NCBI GenBank assembly: GCA_947499005.1
Contig: CANMML010000002.1
Coordinates: 1-64,000, forward strand
Direction of reading: 5' to 3'
From: an uncultured Aquimarina sp.
Lineage (GTDB): Bacteria > Bacteroidota > Bacteroidia > Flavobacteriales > Flavobacteriaceae
Length of the DNA: 64,000 nt
This document shows positions 49,889 to 59,500 of the stretch, piece after piece (within the stretch, counting starts at the first letter, position 1; each line of letters starts with the position of its first letter). The translations under genes and the position numbers were made by a program. The notes under the pieces were generated by a model. The model saw nothing but the letters and a program-made list of their open reading frames with translations, made no database searches and had not been told where the DNA came from.

Positions 49889-52800
49889 ATGAGTGGATGT
49901 AACGAAAAAGCAACCGTATTAATGCGTGGAGGAACCAATCAATCGGATCGGTTTACAAAAGCATTAGATCCTAGCTATTTCCAGTTAATGGATTTGGATA
50001 TAGCAGATTGGATATTATTTGCCTATAATTTTGCCCAACACGTACATTTTTTTGATCAAAGCAATACCACTCCACAAGGAGATTGGCAGGACTTTTTTAA
50101 TCTTTTTGGAATTCAAAATACAAGTATACCCCTTCGTAATTCTAGGGATTATACTAAGTTAAAAGAGCATATTGATTCGGTATTAGAAGAATTTAAGAAT
50201 AGAGGAGAATTAACTTCTCATATGACGCTATTTATTAGTTTTTTAGAATTATTAGAAATTTCTAAAGAACGATTCAATAACCTAACACACCGTCATCTAG
50301 ATTTTTACTACAACGAAATTCTTGGGGTACATAAAAAAGAAGCTCAGCCAGATAGTGTACATGTTGTTTTTGAATTGGCAAAGAAGGCTGTTAACGAAGC
50401 CATATTAGAAGGAACGGCATTGAATGGAAAAGTCGATGCCAATAATATTGCTAGGCATTATACCTTAGATAGCGAGTTAGTCATCAATCAATCTAAAGTT
50501 ACCCAACTAAAGACCTTGATACATGATGCCAATGCTAAAGAATTAAAAATAAGTACGAATGCCAAAACGTTTGATGGTCTAGAAGCTCCTTTGCCAGAAG
50601 ATCAACCTTTTTGGTTGCCTTTTGGGTATCCATCTACAGAAAAGAGTTTTACAGAGTTACCAGATGCTGAGGTCGGTTTTGCAATAGCTTCTCCGATGTT
50701 ACATTTAGCTGAAGGGACTAGAGTAGTCACTTTAAAATTGAGCTTTCAACAAGATGCAGATGTCAAATTCCCATTAGATGAAAGCATACAAAAAGTATTT
50801 AGTGTTTATGCGACAGGAAAGGAAAGTTGGCTTGGACCTTTTGAGTTGAATTCAGTCAATGAAGTACAGGAAACAATTAATGAAGGAAGTTCAACCGAAA
50901 CTACTTATGATGTATTAGAATTTAAGTTTACGATTAGCAAAGAAGAAAAAGCGATTTTACCTTTTGATTCTTCAATATTTCTAGAGCCTTTTCAAACGCA
51001 ATTTCCAGTAGCACAATTAAAAATTGATGTTACTAAGTTAGAAGGAGAAAGCAAGATTGGATATGAAGTATACAATGCATTGCGCCAACGAAAACTAGCC
51101 AAAATTAAAGTGCATGTAGATGTCAAAGAGATTCGATCGGTATATGTTGAAAATGATAATGGAGTGTTAAAAGCAAGTAAACCCTTCTTTCCATTTACAC
51201 CGCAACCCATAAAGGCTTCTAACTTTTTCGTGCAATATGATGAAGCTTTTGCTAAAAAATGGTCATCCATTAAAATCAATTTTGATTGGAAAGACACGCC
51301 AGATGATTTTGCTAAATGGTATAAAGCTTATGTAAAAGATATTGCAGTTACTCGAAAAGTAGATGCAGTGAATGAGGTGATATTAAATGCATCCTTTGGG
51401 AAAACAGCAGCAGAGTCATTAAAAAATGGTGTTACTGAAGCTCAAGTAGCAGCAGCTGTAGCAGCAGATGGGTTTGTCGATATTAATGGTGAAAAAATCA
51501 ATAAGAATACGAATGCCATCGTACGAACAAACCGATATTTTACTTCACGCTTAGAAATGTTAGATTCGAAAAATTGGTTGCCAATCGAACAAGATCTAAC
51601 ACTATTTAATAGTAAAACGGGGGGTGGTTTTAGTTGTAATATGAACATTACTAGAAGTAACTTTGCTAGTATTAATAATCCTACAGGGCCCTTTAGATTA
51701 AGGTTAAACAATTCACTATTGCATGATGTGTTTCCGAGATTATATGCTGTAGCCTTATCGAGTACTTCGGGCACAGTAGAAATTCCGAATCCACCTTATA
51801 CACCAATAGCAGAAAATATTTCTTTTGAATATATAGCCGAAGAAGAACGAGAAGTAACCAGTCAGATTTTTAATATAGAAACCCCTGAGATCAAATCTCA
51901 AAACACTCAAAAATCTTACCAAGAAGAGCGTATTCAGTTATTTCATCTAACAGGATTTGGAATAAGAGAAGAACATAATTATTTAAAAATAGCGGCACGT
52001 CAATTAGGGATAAAAACGGCTACAGAAACCATTGCAATAGATTCCTTTTTAGTATCCAAATATTGTATCGGTAGTGAATTGTATATCGGGTTGGAGCATA
52101 CCCATCCAAAAGATATGGTTTCATTATTAATTCAGGTATTAGAAGGAACTGAGAATACAGAATTAGAAGGGTTTTTATTTGGTGAAGAAATTCAATGGGA
52201 TGTACTGTGTAGTAATAGATGGAAAAGCGTTCAAGACCAAATTGTAGCAAACAATACAGACAATTTCTTGAAATCAGGGATTGTGCAATTTCCCATTCCA
52301 ACCGAGGCAACCAACGACAATACAGCATTTCCGTCGGGCTTTATTTGGGTAAGAGCTTCGATGGGGAAAGCATACAATGTGGTTTGTAAAGCTATTGATA
52401 TTCATGCGCAAGCTGGGATAGCAACCTTTACGGACCAGGGAAACGAATTATCTCATTTAGACAAAGGATTAGAAGCAAAAACGATAAAGAAATTAGTTAC
52501 GCGAATTCCAAAAGTAAAAGGGGTAAGTCAACCTTATAATTCATTTGGAGGGTATCCGAAAGAATCTGACGATAAATTCTATAGAAGAATTAGTGAACGT
52601 ATTCGCCACAAAAAAAGAGCAGTGACACTTTGGGATTATGAGCACTTGATTTTACAGCAATTCCCACAAGTATTCAAAGTAAAATGTTTGAATCACACTA
52701 AGATATCTATAGTAAATAATAGAGTAGTACCTAAGTATACAAGCGCTGGAGATGTTACGATTGTTGCTATTCCAGATATTATTAATAAAAATGTGTTTGA

Positions 52801-53320
52801 TCGCTTCGAACCTCGGTTAAGTAAAGCGACGCTAAATACTATTGAGCGATATATTAATACGTTAAATAGTTACCATGTTACGGCAAAGGTCATTAATCCA
52901 GTATACGAACCCGTAACGATAAAGTTAGACGTATCCTTCTATGAAGGTTTAGATGCTAATTTTTATGAAAAGCAGCTGAATGACGACATCATTCGATTGT
53001 TATCACCTTGGGCGAATGATGAGACACAGGAAGTTGTATTCGGAATTGAATTGCATCGTAGTGTGTTGGTTGACTATATAGAGAAACTGTCTTATGTCGA
53101 TTACATTCAAAATATCGTCATGACACAAGAGCTTACCGTATTGAAAGACCAAGAAAACTCGGAAGTACCTCTTGTAGAGAAGCAAACAAAAATAGAAGAA
53201 AGTCTCGTAAGTCCATCGACGCCGATTTCCATTTTGGTATCAGCAAAAGAGCATAGTATAAATCCAATATTAAATTCCTGTACGGAAACTAAAACCAAGC
53301 CGAATTTAGTATGTCAGTAG
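49889..53320 (+). CDS. eCIS baseplate J-like wedge protein (Afp11/gp6 type)
   Basis: 1143 residues, much longer than phage baseplate J proteins but in the usual range for eCIS and T6SS TssF-like forms. The C-terminal third carries the BaseplateJ pattern: TRIPKVKGVSQPYNSFGGYP, ESDDKFYRRISERIRHKKRA, VTLWDYEHLILQQFPQVFKV and a gp47-like end with VDYIEKLSYVDYIQNIVMTQ. The N-terminal part (about 1-160) is helical and precedes beta-rich insertions. Forms the iris of the wedge. Its last 10 bases overlap the next start. Confidence 0.9.
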   Translation: MSGCNEKATVLMRGGTNQSDRFTKALDPSYFQLMDLDIADWILFAYNFAQHVHFFDQSNTTPQGDWQDFFNLFGIQNTSIPLRNSRDYTKLKEHIDSVLEEFKNRGELTSHMTLFISFLELLEISKERFNNLTHRHLDFYYNEILGVHKKEAQPDSVHVVFELAKKAVNEAILEGTALNGKVDANNIARHYTLDSELVINQSKVTQLKTLIHDANAKELKISTNAKTFDGLEAPLPEDQPFWLPFGYPSTEKSFTELPDAEVGFAIASPMLHLAEGTRVVTLKLSFQQDADVKFPLDESIQKVFSVYATGKESWLGPFELNSVNEVQETINEGSSTETTYDVLEFKFTISKEEKAILPFDSSIFLEPFQTQFPVAQLKIDVTKLEGESKIGYEVYNALRQRKLAKIKVHVDVKEIRSVYVENDNGVLKASKPFFPFTPQPIKASNFFVQYDEAFAKKWSSIKINFDWKDTPDDFAKWYKAYVKDIAVTRKVDAVNEVILNASFGKTAAESLKNGVTEAQVAAAVAADGFVDINGEKINKNTNAIVRTNRYFTSRLEMLDSKNWLPIEQDLTLFNSKTGGGFSCNMNITRSNFASINNPTGPFRLRLNNSLLHDVFPRLYAVALSSTSGTVEIPNPPYTPIAENISFEYIAEEEREVTSQIFNIETPEIKSQNTQKSYQEERIQLFHLTGFGIREEHNYLKIAARQLGIKTATETIAIDSFLVSKYCIGSELYIGLEHTHPKDMVSLLIQVLEGTENTELEGFLFGEEIQWDVLCSNRWKSVQDQIVANNTDNFLKSGIVQFPIPTEATNDNTAFPSGFIWVRASMGKAYNVVCKAIDIHAQAGIATFTDQGNELSHLDKGLEAKTIKKLVTRIPKVKGVSQPYNSFGGYPKESDDKFYRRISERIRHKKRAVTLWDYEHLILQQFPQVFKVKCLNHTKISIVNNRVVPKYTSAGDVTIVAIPDIINKNVFDRFEPRLSKATLNTIERYINTLNSYHVTAKVINPVYEPVTIKLDVSFYEGLDANFYEKQLNDDIIRLLSPWANDETQEVVFGIELHRSVLVDYIEKLSYVDYIQNIVMTQELTVLKDQENSEVPLVEKQTKIEESLVSPSTPISILVSAKEHSINPILNSCTETKTKPNLVCQ

Positions 53321-56300
53321 TCAATGAACATATCAGTATTTCAAAAGAGATTGCTACGAAAGACGATCTCGATTTTGCTTATTTAAGAGCAAGAGGAATT
53401 GAATATATAGAAGCTTTTGCAGGGAATCTTTGGACCGATTATAACTCACACGATCCGGGGATCACCATGTTGGAGGTGTTGTGTTATGCCATTTCCGATT
53501 TAGGAATGCGTATTTCTATGCCAATTGAAAATCTATTGGCCTCCCCAGAGTTAGGGAAAGGATTAACGGGTCAATTTTATAAACCAGAACAGGTTTTCCC
53601 AACAGAACCTGTAACCGCATTAGATTATAGAAGCCTTTTTATCGATATTAAAGGGGTTAGAAATTGTTGGTTAAGAACCTACGATCATACGGTTCATGTA
53701 GATTTTTTAAATGACCGCCTTTCGTATAATGAATTTGCTTTTACGAGTGTTCCTACCGAGCAGAAGGATGAATATTTATTTAAAGGCCTGTATAAACTAC
53801 TAGTCGATTTTGAAGCCTTTGATGAAAATTATACCGACGAGCAAATCGCCAAAGCCAAAGAAGAGCTCATAGATAAAATATGGGAGAAATATCATGCGCA
53901 TCGTAATTTATGCGAAGACCTTATTACCATAGAAGAAGTAAAGGCCGAATGCATATCGGTATGTACCAATATAGAAGTACATCCCGAAGCAGATGAAGAA
54001 TGGGTAAAAGCGAAGATTATTAGAGAAATCAATCGTTACTTATCTACAGATATTAAACGCTACACGATAAAACAACTTCTAGATAGAGGATATACTACAG
54101 ATGAAATTTTCGAAGGTCCTTTGTTAGAAAATGGATTTATTGATCCAGCAGAATTGATTGAAGCGGAACTTCGTAAAGAGGTGCGTCTTTCAGATATCAT
54201 TCAGATAATAATGAACATTGAAGGAGTAAAACTCATTAAAGAGATTAGTATCAGTCAATGCAAGAAAACAAAAGATGGAAGTGACGAAAAGCAAACCCTA
54301 GTTTCTACAACAGAAGATTCTAAAAGCAATGCTTGGTTTATTTGTTTACCAGATGATTGCAAACCACAATTGTGTAAGAAAAGCGTCATGAATTTCTTTA
54401 AAGATGTGTTGCCCCTAAATATAAATGAAAAGAGAGTCGAGCGTTATTTAGATGAAATTAAAGAAGATGAAGAGCTTGCGGCAATCATAGATGATGAAGA
54501 TAAGCAATTACCATATCCGAGAAGTCAATATGTTTCGCCTTCAGAATACACAACGATTCAAAATGATTTCCCCGATACCTATGGAATTGGAGTTCATGGA
54601 TTGGTAACGAGAGTCACCGAAAAGCGTCGCATTCAGGCCAAACAATTGCAAGGATATTTATTGTTTTTCGATCAGATATTAGCGAGCTATTTTAAGCAAT
54701 TGTCGAAAGTACGCGAGTTATTTGCTTTAGATACCAATTTATCAAAAACATACTTTACACAAGTAGTTGAAGATATTCGTAATGTCGATTTGCTATTTGA
54801 TGATTATGAAGATCAGCCCGAAGAAGTTCTAACAGAATTGCTTTTCGAAGAATTAGATAATAATATCGATCGACGCAATGAAGTGTTGGATCATTTATTA
54901 GCACGTTTTGCAGAGCGCTTTTCAGAATACACGTTCTTAATGAAAGGCTTGTTTGGATCCGCTACGGAAGAGATCATTCTTCAGAATAAAGAACAGTTTT
55001 TAAAAGACTATGAGGAAGTTAGTAAAGAAAAAGGGAAGGCTTTTAATTACTATCAACAAGTTGATAAAAACAAAAAACCAATCAATCTCTGGGAAACGAA
55101 AAATGTATCGGGATTTCAGAAAAGAGCAGCACGCTTATTAGGAATAAAAGATTTCAAGCGTCGCTCTTTGAGCAGTTCATTTATTGATATTTATAATTAT
55201 AAAAGCGATTCGGGACAGCAAGTATTCCGCTGGCGTATTAAAGATCATAATGGCAATATAGTACTTTCAAGTTCCGATGATTATGCTTCAATACATGCAG
55301 CTAGTGAAGAGTTGCATTTTGCTGTATTTCAAATCATTCAAACTTCAGAAAGAGATATAGAAATAGGCTTGGCTAAAAATGATTTTGAAGAAAAAATCAT
55401 TGGCAACTTACGCATTCAAAAATCACCTACAGGTAAATTCTCCTTTGATGTAATTAATCCCGAAGCAAACCCAAACGGAGTAGATTATGTCGTTGCTATG
55501 CGTTTCAATTTTATTAGTGATATCGTAACCTTTAGAAAAATGGTGTTGCAAACGATTCAATTCATGAAATTTACGTTTAGCGAAGAAGGAATTTTCTTAG
55601 TAGAACATATGGTGTTGCGTCCCGACATAACCCAACCAAACAATGAGCCTTTCTTACCTATTTGTACGGATAAAGGAAAAGATTCGTGCAGTATCGATCC
55701 ATATTCATTTAGAGTAAGTGTCATTATCCCAGGGTATACATATCGTTTTGCAAACCCCGATTTTCGAAATTATATGGAAGAGGTTATTCGAAGAGAATTA
55801 CCAGCTCATATTTTACCTAAAATTTGTTGGGTAGGGCATCGAGATGGAAATCTAGAAAACGAAAATCAAGAGTTTATAATAAGGGCAGAAAGAGATAGAA
55901 ACAAGGCCATTGAAACTTTAAAAACAGAATTAGAGGAATTAGATCCAACCGCATTTAATTCTGAAATAGAAGCAGAAATTGCGAGCGCTGAAATCTTTAC
56001 CCAAATAGCCCAAGCTAAGTTAAATACAGAAAACACGATCGTTAGTTATTTAACAACGCTCGCCATTGAAGAGGTTGGTGTAAGCTCCGAAGATCAACAA
56101 CAATTAGACAAGCTTGTTGACGAGCGTACGAGTATCGAGCAAGAGTTTATTGTGAAAGAGAAGGCTATTGCAACGGGAGATTTATCACCAGAGAAATTAC
56201 AGCTCGAGTTATTGAAACTTCAAGAGAAATTCTACCTAAAAAGAACAGAGAAACAACAGGAGATTAAGGATTTCTTAAGCCCATTGGCTATAAAGAAAAA

Positions 56301-56526
56301 TGATCTTAAGGAATTTGAAATTGCTTATAAAGCTTATTTAGAAGCTAAGACTCAAGAGACCTTAATGGGGCAACAACAACCCTCAGAAGCATTGCAGGCA
56401 TTAATCGATGCGATGCAGCAATTGAATACGATTTATCCACAAGGGCGTTTACTGGATTGCGATGATGATTCGGATGCCTTAGATGGTAAAATAATACTAG
56501 GACGAACCAATATAGGAACCCTTTAA
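53311..56526 (+). CDS. eCIS second large baseplate protein (Afp12 position)
   Basis: 1071 residues. The N-terminal LWTDYNSHDPGITMLEVLCY, AISDLGMRI is the same motif found at the start of gp6/baseplate-J-type wedge proteins; the rest is alpha/beta without a named domain. The C-terminal ~200 residues (about 865-1045) form a long charged helical region (LKTELEELDPTAFNSEIEAE, IEQEFIVKEKAIATG) likely coiled coil. Overlaps the preceding gene by 10 bases, implying coupled translation, and fits the wedge heterodimer seen in related particles. Confidence 0.82.
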   Translation: MSVVNEHISISKEIATKDDLDFAYLRARGIEYIEAFAGNLWTDYNSHDPGITMLEVLCYAISDLGMRISMPIENLLASPELGKGLTGQFYKPEQVFPTEPVTALDYRSLFIDIKGVRNCWLRTYDHTVHVDFLNDRLSYNEFAFTSVPTEQKDEYLFKGLYKLLVDFEAFDENYTDEQIAKAKEELIDKIWEKYHAHRNLCEDLITIEEVKAECISVCTNIEVHPEADEEWVKAKIIREINRYLSTDIKRYTIKQLLDRGYTTDEIFEGPLLENGFIDPAELIEAELRKEVRLSDIIQIIMNIEGVKLIKEISISQCKKTKDGSDEKQTLVSTTEDSKSNAWFICLPDDCKPQLCKKSVMNFFKDVLPLNINEKRVERYLDEIKEDEELAAIIDDEDKQLPYPRSQYVSPSEYTTIQNDFPDTYGIGVHGLVTRVTEKRRIQAKQLQGYLLFFDQILASYFKQLSKVRELFALDTNLSKTYFTQVVEDIRNVDLLFDDYEDQPEEVLTELLFEELDNNIDRRNEVLDHLLARFAERFSEYTFLMKGLFGSATEEIILQNKEQFLKDYEEVSKEKGKAFNYYQQVDKNKKPINLWETKNVSGFQKRAARLLGIKDFKRRSLSSSFIDIYNYKSDSGQQVFRWRIKDHNGNIVLSSSDDYASIHAASEELHFAVFQIIQTSERDIEIGLAKNDFEEKIIGNLRIQKSPTGKFSFDVINPEANPNGVDYVVAMRFNFISDIVTFRKMVLQTIQFMKFTFSEEGIFLVEHMVLRPDITQPNNEPFLPICTDKGKDSCSIDPYSFRVSVIIPGYTYRFANPDFRNYMEEVIRRELPAHILPKICWVGHRDGNLENENQEFIIRAERDRNKAIETLKTELEELDPTAFNSEIEAEIASAEIFTQIAQAKLNTENTIVSYLTTLAIEEVGVSSEDQQQLDKLVDERTSIEQEFIVKEKAIATGDLSPEKLQLELLKLQEKFYLKRTEKQQEIKDFLSPLAIKKNDLKEFEIAYKAYLEAKTQETLMGQQQPSEALQALIDAMQQLNTIYPQGRLLDCDDDSDALDGKIILGRTNIGTL

Positions 56527-56539
56527 AAAACCAACTTAG

Positions 56540-59500
56540 ATGAGCACAAAGTTAACCAATATTACTAACCAGTACAGCAAGTTTAGTGATAACCAAGTGC
56601 TAACAAAAGCACAGCTTAATCAGTTTTTAGATTATTTCGATGATCAAGATCGACTTTCGCGTATCGGACTTAGTGGTGTCGGTATCGTTTGTGGATTTGA
56701 AATTAAATGGGGCAATCCAAATGCCTCTAAAGACTTTATTACTTTTAGAAATGCAGAGGTCGTAACTAAAATAGACGCAGAAACAGACGGTTCTACAGAA
56801 GAGGTTTCTCTATTAAGGAAAAACCAAACGGGACAATATGTGGAAGTTAGTCAGGGTATTGCTGTTACTACTGATGGAGATTTGTTGAAATTTACGCGAC
56901 CTATTTCGGATAATAGCGATTTTAGAGAATTATTGTCTAAGGGAGTTAAGAAGAAGTTTACACACTATAGAGAATATGATAATAACGATGCTAGTTACCC
57001 TCCTTTCTACAACAATAAGGTACAAGTTGACCTTCTAGAATTGGCGGAAGCTTCGGAGGTGGGTAATGATAATCGTTACAAACCGCTTTCGGAAATTGAT
57101 ATTTCTAAAAAAGTAGTTTTCTTGTATTTGGAGAGCTATACCAAAAAAGGAGATTTGTGTACTGCCTTGGATTGTGATAGTCAAGGACAAGCTCAAGTTC
57201 GACAATTGAAAATGCTTCTATTGGATAATGATATTGCCCAGAGTATTGCACAAAACGATATCATCTATAATAAGCATAATTGGTATCTGTTTTTAGCTTC
57301 TGTAGCTCCTTTGAAAGGCAAGCGTGATATTATTACTTTTTTAGATTCGCAAGCAACAGATCTAGACGAAATAAAAAGCATTTATCTAAAGCTGATTGCC
57401 GATGAAAACTTGAAAGATAAACTGCGATTAGGGATTAATAAGGTTTTTGAAAAGTTTGGAAAACTAGAAATAAGTGCGCAACTTTTTGCCAATCTTTGGC
57501 CTTCAGATATTACAAAAGTAAGTGGAGACTTCCAGTATCGTTATGATTTCCTTAAAGATGTTATAGCAACCTATACTGAGATTAGAGGTTTGTTATTAAA
57601 AATAAATGTAGAATGCTGCCCTTTGATCAATGCTTTTCCAAAGCATATTATGTTGGGTTATGTGACAGATGAAGTTTCTGATGTCGAATTACGTCATCGT
57701 TTTTATGCGTCACCCATAGTTGGTCAACAAGAAGTATTGCTGAAAGAGTTAAATAGTCTTATTGAGCGACTTTATGATCAATTAACCAATTACCAAGCAT
57801 TGTCTTCAGATGCGGTTTTAAAAATTACTCCTTCTAAAACTCAAACAGCATTGGGTGAGAAGGCAATACCTGCCTATTATAAGGTGACCAATAATTCATT
57901 GATTGATCATTGGAATTATGAATTAACACAGCAGTTTGCTGCTAGTACAAATATTGGATATTATAATAATGATATTCCTAATAATACTTCTTTGGAATAC
58001 TGTTTCGAAGAATATGATTTTTTACGCATTGAAGGAGTACAAGGTAAAGTCTATACAAGAGCTTTAGAGAGTTTACAAACGTTGAAAAGTCAATATGGAC
58101 TCAATTTCGATATTAAAGTATTAAGCCTTGCGACTCAGGATACGGAAATCAATATCAATGACTATGATTGCGAATTTAGAGACCTCCGTATGCTATTGCA
58201 AGCTTGGCAGAGCGAACAAAATTGTGCTCTAAAAGCAGCTTCCGAATTATTGTCGGGGTTTACCACCAATACAGCAGGAGGTAACGTTTCGAGTACAGGA
58301 AATACAATTGCAGCCAATTCTGGAGCAACCTCTGCAACCTCTGCTACAGATAATCAACTTTCAGCAGAGGATGGTAGTAGCGACGTAGCTTCTTCAAATG
58401 ATAATAATGCTCCTTTCGATAAAGAATTAGCCAATGCTTTTAATGTGTTGGAAAGAGCAGGATTGGTGCAATCTAAAGGAGATGGTTCAACGGTTTCAAC
58501 TACGAAAGATGTTCCTAGTGATAGAGAAATTAAAAAAGCTCAAGAGGTAATAAAAGAAACATTAGGTGTAGAAGCCTTGGAAGGGGGTAATGTTAGTAAA
58601 CTAGGGGCTTTAGCAGGACAAAAAGTTGCAGTCGACGTAGGAAAAGGAATACCCTTGGCAAAAGGAGGTTTTGGAGGGAAGGTTTCGATACCCGTTTTTT
58701 CTGGTAAGACAACTAAAGAGCAAGTAGAAGAGAGTATCGTAACGGAGGATAATACATTGGGGCAAATTTTGGATGAATTTATCCAAGTGAACCCAGTTGC
58801 TTCTCCTGTAGAAATTGCGGCAGGAGTTGATGCTCAATTACAGCCCATTTTTGCTACTCCGGCTTGGCAAGGAAAAGAAGATGTACGAGAAGTACTAGAG
58901 GTGTCGGTAGATATTCTTGCGAATATTTACGATTATACTCGAATCGTTCCAGAAACTTTATTGGAGTTAGATCCTATAAAACTTGCAGCGATCAATACCT
59001 CGTTAGAAAATGTATGCGGTCTTGTAGATACATTGAAAGAAAAATATGATACAGCTGATCTTCAACCTCAATTGAAAAATGATATTAGCATTTTGATCAA
59101 TCAGCTTGCAGGAGTGTGTTGTTCGGGAGAGAAATTAGAATTACTGATCGCTGAAATTAATGGACGTAAGGCTAAAGTATTAGAGAATACGGTATTCAGA
59201 AATTTCGTAACCAAACATCCTGGAGTACGTCATCGAGCGGGGGTTCCTATTGGAGGAACATTTATTATGGTCTATCAATCAGAAAGTACTTTTGATGAAG
59301 ACATTATAGAGCCAATTACGTTAAGAATTCCATTTAAAAGTATCCCTAGACATAAAGACCAAGCACAGTTAGTTTTTATTAATCCAAAATTAAGTTCGAG
59401 TATTACCTTTTTATCAGGAAAAATAGGAATCGATGATCGATTCGATGGATTATTTGGGAATTCGAAAATTCCGGTAGATGATAAGCGTACTATTTTAGAT